Below are positions 1-6,900 of a stretch of DNA of 7,211 nt, piece after piece. A program made the position numbers and the translations under genes. Position 1 is the stretch's first letter, and every line of letters starts with the position of its first letter. This DNA is from an uncultured bacterium (GTDB taxonomy: Bacteria; Vulcanimicrobiota; Xenobia; Xenobiales; Xenobiaceae), in the NCBI GenBank assembly GCA_934621605.1, contig CAKTUZ010000048.1, positions 1 to 7,211 on the forward strand. Reading direction: 5' to 3'. Under the pieces are notes generated by a model. The model worked only from the letters and a program-made list of their open reading frames with translations, did no database searches and was not told where the DNA came from.

Positions 1-119
1 TTTCGTAGAGCAATGAAAGCGGCTTCGTAAGCAGTTGAAGCCTATTGCATTATTCTGATAGAAACTATAAAAAATATAGTTGACCACTTTAAACTTTATT
101 AATATAAGAAAAAAAGTAA

Positions 120-155
120 TCCGAAACAGAAGCCATATCAGCTATCTGTTTCGGA
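120..155. terminator. Bidirectional Rho-independent terminator closing the minus-strand block
   Basis: A perfect 11-bp inverted repeat, TCCGAAACAGA at 120-130 and TCTGTTTCGGA at 145-155, encloses a 14-base loop. On the minus strand the stem is followed after four bases by seven T (complement of 109-115). On the plus strand it is followed by C and then five T (157-161). The stem therefore has a T-tract on both sides and could stop transcription from either direction. It lies 51 bases beyond the ompA stop codon, so it is the natural end of the minus-strand transcript. A terminator with T-tracts on both sides often separates convergent genes, which hints at a plus-strand gene to the left of the window. 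Confidence 0.85.
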
Positions 156-206
156 CTTTTTATTACCTATAGTAAATATCTTACTAAGCTCTTTATCAAG
201 ATGTCA

Positions 207-1337
207 TTACTTAGCAACCATGATAGAAACACGGTTCTTGTCATTCTCAGAGAATGGTTGAACACGAGCACCCTTAGAATCCTCAGTGATTCTGGATTCT
301 TCAATACCATATTTCTCTTTGAGTGCCTTTACTACAGCTGCAGCACGCTTTGCAGAAATCGCATCATTGATTCTGTCATTACCTGTGCCGGCATCAGCAT
401 AACCTGTAACAACTACCTTAGCGTCTGGGTTAGCATTCAGGAAGTCAACCACCTCTTTGATCTTGCTCTCTTCATTAGAAGCAATCTTGTTAGAGTTGAT
501 AACGAAGAATACATCACGTCTGATTTCTTCTACCTTTTTCTCCTCCACCTTTGGCTGTGGTTTTGGCTCTGGTTTTACATACTCCTGTACTGGTACTGGC
601 GCTTCCTTTACAGGCTCTGTCTTGGTGTGGCTCTTGCCGAGGTTGATGCGAAGACCAGCGAGGGCATTGAAATACCAGTCTGCATTACCAGCCTTCTTTG
701 AGTTGTATTTGTCGCTAGTGATGTTGGCGTTACCCTCTATCATAATGCTGACAGCCTTGCTTACCTTAAACTCCAAGTCGATACCAGCACGACCGAAAGG
801 ACGAACCTTGGTACCATCCCAGAGATACTCCAAGAGGTAGCTTCTCTGATCCTTGATGTTGGCAGCAATCTCGTTCACCTCGTCATTGCCCCAAGCGAAG
901 TTGGCGCCACCACCGATGAAAGCAGTAGCGTTGAACACACGGTTAGGGTTCCAACCACAGAAGAGGTTGGAGAGGTTGAACATGAAGTCCAAGCCAGGAG
1001 CCACATACTTAAATTTGTAATCTGCAGTATAAGGAGTACCATCCTTGGTTGCCTTGTAGCCATTCCAGCCCCCCTTGCTCTGCCAGCCGTTAGCCTGCAA
1101 ACGCATACCGAAGACAGGAGTGAACTGGTAACCGATACCCAACTGAACGTTAGGAGAGATCAAGTCACCAAACTTAGCCTCACCAAGTGTGTACTGAGCA
1201 CCACCTTGCAAATCAAGGAAAGCGTGCTTCTTAAATGTGTACTCATTGCCATCCTTGTCTGTGTAGGTGGCTTGTGCCATGGCAGCAGTACTGAGACCTG
1301 CCAATGCAACAGTGAATAAAGTTTTAAAAGCTTTCAT
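207..1337 (-). CDS. OmpA-family outer membrane protein with peptidoglycan-binding C-terminal domain
   Basis: This 376-residue protein is predicted to span the outer membrane and tether it to peptidoglycan. Residues 1-21 form a signal peptide ending in A-M-A, cleaved before QATYTD. Residues 22-235 are rich in alternating hydrophobic and aromatic strands (for example QLGIGYQF at 65-72 and WYFNALAGLRINLG at 221-234), as expected of an OmpA beta barrel. Residues 236-272 form a Pro/Glu/Lys/Val linker. Residues 274-376 are the OmpA-like domain with VVVTGYAD (308-315), SAKRAAAVV (328-336) and a final NRVSIMV. In the family, an Asp and an Arg in these motifs bind diaminopimelate; D315 and R331 are the matching residues. 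The start ATG gives the complete signal peptide; no Shine-Dalgarno is visible, as is usual in Bacteroidetes. It begins 21 bases after the upstream gene and is probably co-transcribed with it. Codon use is biased (AAC, AAG, CGT), suggesting high expression. The family is clear; which paralogue it is cannot be said. Confidence 0.95.
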   Translation of the reverse strand: MKAFKTLFTVALAGLSTAAMAQATYTDKDGNEYTFKKHAFLDLQGGAQYTLGEAKFGDLISPNVQLGIGYQFTPVFGMRLQANGWQSKGGWNGYKATKDGTPYTADYKFKYVAPGLDFMFNLSNLFCGWNPNRVFNATAFIGGGANFAWGNDEVNEIAANIKDQRSYLLEYLWDGTKVRPFGRAGIDLEFKVSKAVSIMIEGNANITSDKYNSKKAGNADWYFNALAGLRINLGKSHTKTEPVKEAPVPVQEYVKPEPKPQPKVEEKKVEEIRRDVFFVINSNKIASNEESKIKEVVDFLNANPDAKVVVTGYADAGTGNDRINDAISAKRAAAVVKALKEKYGIEESRITEDSKGARVQPFSENDKNRVSIMVAK

Positions 1338-1358
1338 AATTATAATTGTTATTAATGA

Positions 1359-3296
1359 TTATTTTAAAACGACTTTTTTACCATTGACAATAAAGATACC
1401 CTTCTTATTGGCTAATACCTCCGAAGGATTTCCTTCCCCAACGAGATAACCATTGAGATTGTAAATCTTAGCTGTTCTATCAGAAGGTTGCTCTATATTT
1501 GCAATGGCAGTTGTTGTGTCATATACAAACTCTAAAACAAGTTCCTTGTCATAAGTTTGGTTCCCTAAACAAATTGATTGAGCAGGGAAATGCACAAAAT
1601 ATGTGCCATCTGTAGTTATAGGATCTCCAACTATTACAACATTCAAGCGAGACCAAGTCTCTCCATCACTTAAACGACCAGAAGATACAGTATTTCCTGC
1701 AGCATCTTTAATGATGATTCTTGCATTTTTATCAACCACTTTAACAAACGAGTAATCAACAAAGTTGATTTGTAGTTTTTCAAGTTCATTATTCTCTGAT
1801 TTGACAGGGACAATGTTGGCTTTTATTGTAGGAGCCGGAAGCTCATTTACAGTATATTCAAAATACATTGCATCAGAATAATAGTTGCCAGTGTGGTCAA
1901 CAATGAACGCTTTAGCAGGAATGTTCAATCTGTAACTTCCAGAAGTAGAGATTTCCTTATTCAAAGTGATGATACATTGATTAGCTTTGGTTCTGTTTTC
2001 ATCAATGCTAGCTTCTCCCTCGGTAATGATATTACCTTCGGAATCTGTCAAAGTTATCTTCTCTTTATTTCTATAAAAAGGAATTGCTGCATCCCATTTG
2101 TTAAGTGTAATAACAAACTTATACAAACTGCTCACTTGACTGTTGTCTGCAGGAGTGATGGTGACATCATATTCTTCCATTCTGTCAGTAATGGAATAGC
2201 TTAGCTCCATAGCTCTGTTATTTAACATGGAAGTACCATTTCCTAAGCCGAACACGCCTTCAGGAATACTCAATACATATGAACCTTGGGTAGTCAATAC
2301 GTCAGGAAGAGTATAAGTTAAGACATTTTCGTCATCAGCTGATTTATGCAAATCGTTAGCAGTAAAACTATATATAACATTAGATTTATCTGAATTATAT
2401 AAGTTAAAGATTGCTTCAGGGTTGATAACTCTAATATCTTGGTCGTAAGAGAAATTGAAGGTTGACAACTTGGTAACCTTTCCTTCGTTAGGGAAAACTG
2501 AAACACTTGGATAACCTAAATCGCACTTATAGATTATCTCGTTGTAAGAGTTTTCATCAAGTCCTTTGTTACCTTTGACAACTTGACCGTCCAAGTCTTT
2601 TGCATAAATTTGCAATTTGAATTCACCTGTAGATTGGAGAAGTACCGTCTTAGGAACGTTAAGTTGCCAAATAGTCTTGCCTTTTTCACTATAAGGATTT
2701 CCAAAATACTCTATTTTTGCTTGACTGCCATCAGAACAAATAATACAACTACGCTCTTTGTCGATATTTACTTCTTTGCTAAAAGTTAGGAATATATAAT
2801 TTTTATCTGCATCATTAAATGTAGAACTTGCCTCAGGAGCGATGTTTGTCAAAGTAGCATCACTATAAGTGAATTCTGTTCCATCCCCTTTATAAAGAGC
2901 TTGTACGGTAGCGACCACAGGACTATTTTCGTCAGCAGCTTCATGTCCCTCCATCTGTACGATGTAAGTATGTCCTTTCATAAAAGAAAGGGGCTGGTAG
3001 AAAGTAACTGTCCATGGAGATGTGGCGTTTTTCCTACTAGCTACAAAAGTTTTGTAAACTAGACTTCCCTCCATGTTGTTATCTTGGCGATATTTATCAA
3101 TAATAGATACCTTAAAACCGCCACAGTCATCGTCGAAATTTGTGCTGAACGTTATTTTATCTCCTTCATTGAACTTTTCCACTGTAGAGTTATTCTCAGG
3201 AGTAATACTCAAAAGCTGATAGTTATTCTCATCAGCACAAAGATTACCCAAGAAAGAAAATAGCATAATCGCTAATAAAGAGAAATATTTCTTCAT
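1359..3296 (-). CDS. Secreted protein of five tandem Ig-like repeats with C-terminal sorting-type tail
   Basis: I do not recognise a specific function for this 645-residue protein. Residues 1-21 form a signal peptide (MKKYFSLLAIMLFSFLGNLCA) that looks cleaved after A21. Five units of about 111-121 residues follow. They begin near ITPENNS (31), IAPEASS (152), VFPNEGK (267), ITPADNS (380) and IVPVKSE (495). Each contains a late strand such as GEFKLQI (224), GSYVLSIP (338), GSYRLNIP (453) or GTYFVHFP (564). The pattern resembles the bacterial Ig-like domains of surface and adhesin-type proteins. Residues 609-645 (AKIYNLNGYLVG, then KKGIFIVNGKKVVLK) resemble the C-terminal type A sorting domain of the type IX secretion system, in a short form common in Prevotella. 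The product is probably exported to, or beyond, the outer membrane. Its start lies 24 bases after the small lipoprotein gene and its stop 21 bases before ompA, so the three look like one transcript. Codons are ordinary (AAT, AAA and AGA are frequent), unlike the flanking abundant-type genes. Confidence 0.9.
   Translation of the reverse strand: MKKYFSLLAIMLFSFLGNLCADENNYQLLSITPENNSTVEKFNEGDKITFSTNFDDDCGGFKVSIIDKYRQDNNMEGSLVYKTFVASRKNATSPWTVTFYQPLSFMKGHTYIVQMEGHEAADENSPVVATVQALYKGDGTEFTYSDATLTNIAPEASSTFNDADKNYIFLTFSKEVNIDKERSCIICSDGSQAKIEYFGNPYSEKGKTIWQLNVPKTVLLQSTGEFKLQIYAKDLDGQVVKGNKGLDENSYNEIIYKCDLGYPSVSVFPNEGKVTKLSTFNFSYDQDIRVINPEAIFNLYNSDKSNVIYSFTANDLHKSADDENVLTYTLPDVLTTQGSYVLSIPEGVFGLGNGTSMLNNRAMELSYSITDRMEEYDVTITPADNSQVSSLYKFVITLNKWDAAIPFYRNKEKITLTDSEGNIITEGEASIDENRTKANQCIITLNKEISTSGSYRLNIPAKAFIVDHTGNYYSDAMYFEYTVNELPAPTIKANIVPVKSENNELEKLQINFVDYSFVKVVDKNARIIIKDAAGNTVSSGRLSDGETWSRLNVVIVGDPITTDGTYFVHFPAQSICLGNQTYDKELVLEFVYDTTTAIANIEQPSDRTAKIYNLNGYLVGEGNPSEVLANKKGIFIVNGKKVVLK
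1521..3206 (-). repeat. Five tandem ~115-residue Ig-like units within the 645-residue protein
   Basis: Residues 31-592 are a protein-level tandem repeat. The proline of the opening motif (I/V-x-P) falls at residues 33, 154, 269, 382 and 497, giving spacings of 121, 115, 113 and 115. The aromatic residue of the late G-x-Y/F-x-L/V strand falls at 111, 226, 340, 455 and 566, giving spacings of 115, 114, 115 and 111. Units 3-5 share the fullest motif, G-S/T-Y-x-L/V-x-I/F-P. The units are too diverged at DNA level to be a recent duplication. Confidence 0.75.
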
Positions 3297-3320
3297 ATTC
3301 TATTGCAATTAAGTTGTTGA

Positions 3321-3830
3321 TTAATTGTCTTCAAAATTAGATTCTACTTTTTCTTCAGAAATAGTCAAAAACCATGTACCATTCACACGGCATGGAAACA
3401 AAGCTCCCTTAATAGTATTTGGCTGATTACTGCCCTGAGGTTTCTTAAACATTTCTACAGAATATCTGACTTCGGTGTCACTGTCACTGTAGAGAAACAC
3501 TTGGTCAATCTTATAGTCTTCTACAGGTATTGCAGAAAACATTTTTTCCAATTTGATTCTCCTTTCTGCGGTAAGTTGTTTTGCCGTATTATGTTCTACA
3601 GTATAGAGTTGCTTAAGAGCTCCATCGACATCCTTATTTTTTAGGCTTTGCAAAAAGTCATCGGCAAGCTTCATGATTTCTGCAGTATCTTTCGATGAAC
3701 GAACCATTGTCATGTCTTTTCTTGGGTCTGGAATTATGACCTCATCTTTTGAGCTATTCTTCTTTTCTGAACAAGCTGCTAACAAAAAAATAAAGAGAAG
3801 CCCAAATGCAATTTTCAGTATATGTCTCAT
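3321..3830 (-). CDS. Small lipoprotein, unknown function, possible NTF2-like fold
   Basis: I do not recognise the family of this 169-residue protein with certainty. The signal peptide ends in a lipobox L-A-A-C, giving a lipid-anchored C20 followed by SEKKNSSK. That stretch lacks the run of Asp/Glu seen in the large upstream lipoprotein, so surface export is less certain and a periplasm-facing location is possible. The mature part has an early helix-like stretch (AEIMKLADDFLQSLKNKDVD, 50-69), then strand-like segments (VFLYSDSDTEVRYSVEMF, 111-128; IKGALFPCRVNGTWFLTI, 140-157). This helix-then-curved-sheet order resembles NTF2-like small lipoproteins of Bacteroidetes, but it is only a fold guess. 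The ATG at 3830 is preferred over an in-frame TTG two codons upstream, because the ATG gives a normal signal peptide. Upstream sits the terminator of the large lipoprotein gene; downstream the repeat-protein gene begins after 24 bases. Codon use is ordinary. Confidence 0.88.
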   Translation of the reverse strand: MRHILKIAFGLLFIFLLAACSEKKNSSKDEVIIPDPRKDMTMVRSSKDTAEIMKLADDFLQSLKNKDVDGALKQLYTVEHNTAKQLTAERRIKLEKMFSAIPVEDYKIDQVFLYSDSDTEVRYSVEMFKKPQGSNQPNTIKGALFPCRVNGTWFLTISEEKVESNFEDN

Positions 3831-3862
3831 TTCCAATTCACTCTAAATTTAAAAATTATAAA

Positions 3863-3898
3863 AGGGAGTGCCCTCCATTTATAAGTAGGACACTCCCT
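3863..3898 (-). terminator. Hairpin terminator after the large coiled-coil lipoprotein gene
   Basis: On the minus strand an 8-bp stem (AGGGAGTG with CACTCCCT; plus-strand arms 3863-3870 and 3891-3898) is extended inside by three more pairs after a one-base mismatch. It is followed by TTTATAATTTTT. On the plus strand no T-tract follows, so it works in the minus direction only. It lies 37 bases beyond the stop codon of the 1070-residue gene and 33 bases before the small lipoprotein start. No convincing Bacteroidetes promoter (TTG at -33, TAnnTTTG at -7) is visible between it and that start; the nearest is TAATTTTT inside the T-tract, with no TTG at the right distance. The downstream genes may depend on partial readthrough. 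Confidence 0.8.
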
Positions 3899-3934
3899 GA
3901 GGGTTGTCTAAAAGACAGTTTTCAATTAATTGAA

Positions 3935-6900
3935 TTATTTATGTCCATGAGGAACAATGTCAACTGTTACATAAGCAGTCAACTTACCGAAACCGTAAGT
4001 TACTGTTACAGGAATGTAAGCCTTAACATTTTCCTCAATGTTAGAACCACCATTGTTCTTGAAGATGAGGTTAGCACCAACTTGTGACATAGACAATGTA
4101 ATGTTACCATTGGTCTCATCCTTAATCTGCTTAGCTGTCAAACTGTTTGCATAAGAAAGAGATGTGTTTGGCTTAACACTGCCATTCTTCTTCTCGAATG
4201 TGTAACGAATGTTGTCTTCGTCAACCTTAACTTCATTGATTTCATAATACTTCCACAAAGACTCTGTGTACTTCTTCTGCTCACCTTCGAATGTACCATC
4301 TGCTGTGTTAGCAACAAGATAGCCACGGAAGTCAGTCAAAGTAAATGACTTAGTCCAATCAAGAACATCGCCAGAAGCAACACCATCCTGGAACTTGCCA
4401 AGAGAGTTTGCAGAGTTGATACGGATAGGAGCTACGAGGTAAATCTTGTAGTTCAATACAGGAATGTAGTTCCAACCATTCAATGTTGCCCATACAGTCA
4501 TGTTGATAGCCTTTGTATGAGTACGTCCTGGAGTTACTGTACCATCGGAACCAGTAACGTCTGTAGAAGCCAACTCATTCAACAAACCTTGGTTAGCTGG
4601 TGTGTTGTGATCTGCAAAGAGATTGCAAGTCTTGTGAGCAGGACTACCACACCAAGAAGTGTGACCTTCATCCCAATTCAACTGCAAAGCCTGATTAGAA
4701 CCATTCATCAACTGATAGCCAGCGAATGTAGAATAATTAGCGCTTTCAATGTTAGTCCACTGATTTGCACTCTTCCAAGCGTTAGCATTAGCTGTTGTAT
4801 AGTTTGGAGCATAACCTGTAGTTGCTTGGTTGAATGAGAATTGCAAATCCCATGTACCACACTCAGGCATGTTCTTAACGATGAACTGACGAACGTTGTT
4901 CTTCAACTCATAAGTGAATGCATTCATCAAGTTGTTGTCATATACACAATAAGCCTTGGTCTGAGCATCAGTGTTCCATTGAACTGGCAAAACATCATGT
5001 TCCTTACCAACTGAAGTCCAGTACTGGTCATAGTAACCATTGATTGCAGGCAAAGCAGGCAACTTAATAGTAAATGTCCAATTGAACTTCAAGTCAGGAT
5101 ACTCAGATGGCATTGAAGACTTGAACTTAACCTCAGCAGTAAATGTCTTTGTATCATTTGCAGAGTTGCAATATACAGTTTCAATATCTTCTGGAGAAAG
5201 AGTCCACTCACCAATTGTTGCATCACCATCTTTATTGGTAGAAGGAGTCATTACTGGAAGTCTCGTGAAACTGCCTGTAGCCTTTGCAGAAGTAGCTGCT
5301 GTAGGATTCCAGTTTGTGGTGAAGCCCTTCTGAGTGATTGCAATATCCTTGTAGATAGTCTCAAACTTGTTCTGTGAGATACCTTCAAGACGAGCCTTTG
5401 CATAAACCTCATTTACGAACTCATCCCATGTGATAGAAGCCTTTACATCTTTGCAGCTCAATGTAGCCTCTGCACCCTTGATATCAAGTGTAACCTCTGG
5501 CTTCTCTTGCAATGTCCACTGAACCTTCATGTAACGCTGGTCAACCAACTTGTTGTGAACAGAGTCAACCAAGTCAACACGAATGATAGGCTCCTTGCCA
5601 ACAACAGCCTCGTTGTTTGTTACACCTGCAGGAGTCTTTGAAGTAAGGATACCTTCTGGAGTAACAGAAGCAAACTTCTGCTGGTCTGTACCATTCTCTG
5701 CACCATTATTATAAGCCTTTGTAGGAATAGCGAAACGGAATGTCAAACCATATTTCTTCAACTGCTCCTTAGTAATCTGGTTATGGCTACCAGTCTTGCG
5801 ATCATAGCAACCTGTTACCAAATCCTGAAGGTTTGTTGCATCCTTGTAGTAAATCTGCTTAACAATCATGTTAGGACTAGCACTTACACGTGAATTCCAA
5901 ATTGTTGCTGAGTCAGAATAATGATACTTATAAGAATCAGTCAAAGCATCTACTGAATGATTTTCCCAAGGAAGAACTGCTATGCGAGGTGTAATAGTTG
6001 TTTCAGACAAACGAGAGTTCTCTGAATAAATATCAGCAGCCTCATACTTCTTTGAGTTACGTGGCACCTTCAAAGACACAATGTAAATCTTATTGTCACC
6101 AGCACTTGCCAAAGAAGAGGTAAAGTTTGGAGACTTCTTTACATAAACAGTCATCAAGCCATCTTTGAAGTCCTTGATGCCATTGAACTGTACAGGAGAG
6201 TTCTCCAAGATGTTTGCAGCACGTGTTTCAGCAATAGCAGCCTTGAACTCAATGTTGTTCTCATCAATACCATCACGCTGAACGGTAGTTGGATTCAAAC
6301 GATAAGTAGCTTCGGTCAAGCCATTATCAATGCGAATCTCCTTCGCACCAGTAACGTAAGTAGTGCCACTTGTACCAGGTTGAACTGGAGTATATGCTAC
6401 AGACTGGAATTCGATAGTCTCAATACCATCAACATACAAGCTAGGAACAAGAGCGATACTAGACAAAGCTCTCTGAACGAGAACTGTCAAAGCGTCAACA
6501 TTCTCATTCAACTTAGTAATGTCTGTTGACAAAGCGTTAACCTTAGTCTGCAACTCTTTTACAGTACCATCAGTTGCCATGCCGTTGACCTTCTCTTTCA
6601 AAGCATCAATCTGCTCTTGCAAAGCCTTGTTGTCCTTTCCAACCTTTTCTTGGAAAGATTCGAGAACTTTTGTTTGAATTTCAAGGTTCTTTTCTACAGC
6701 CTCACGAGCATCCTTCTCTTCCTTCAACTGGCCTGTTAATGCCTCCAAAGTAGTTTTAACGCCTGCAATATCATTTTTTGCATTGTCAATAGCAGTATTG
6801 GCAGCATCAATTTGAGTTTGGAGTCTAGCCTCAGCAGCAGCCAAGTCAGTTTCCAACTTTGTCACCTTAGTTTCCAAAGCTGTAACAGTTGCGGCATCTG

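Noticed and set aside
1..30. Possible C-terminal end of a plus-strand gene (frame 1 reads FRRAMKAAS and then stop).
   Set aside because: Nine residues are too few to support a gene, and any random frame runs a short way before a stop. The two-sided terminator at 120-155 is compatible with such a gene but does not prove it.
10..48. Imperfect hairpin with GGCTTC (21-26) pairing GAAGCC (37-42) and GCAAT (10-14) pairing ATTGC (44-48).
   Set aside because: There is no T-tract on either side and no recognisable RNA family; the paired blocks are separated by unpaired bases.
63..81. AT-rich hairpin AACTATA / TATAGTT with an A5 loop.
   Set aside because: Weak pairs in AT-rich DNA, likely by chance; no run of T follows.
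201..840. Plus-strand open frames of 166 and 127 codons opposite ompA.
   Set aside because: They lie antisense to a clear OmpA domain, have no export signal or recognisable motif, and arise from the biased codons of the real gene.
1338..1400. Candidate promoter for ompA: TATCTTTA at 1398-1391 on the minus strand.
   Set aside because: The last consensus base differs and no TTG lies at the proper distance upstream; the gap to the previous gene is only 21 bases.
3235..3240. Cysteine near the end of the signal peptide of the 645-residue protein (GNLC), which could suggest a lipoprotein.
   Set aside because: The residue before Cys is Leu, not Gly, Ala or Ser, so it is not a lipobox; ordinary cleavage after the following Ala fits better.
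3905..3917. Small 5-bp hairpin TGTCT / AGACA between the large gene stop and its terminator.
   Set aside because: Short stem with a 3-base loop and no T-tract; the 3863-3898 hairpin explains termination better.
4625..4651. Cysteine pair C833/C841 with H838 in the large lipoprotein as a possible metal site or redox motif.
   Set aside because: The spacing fits neither CxxC redox motifs nor a known metal-binding pattern; a disulfide is just as likely.
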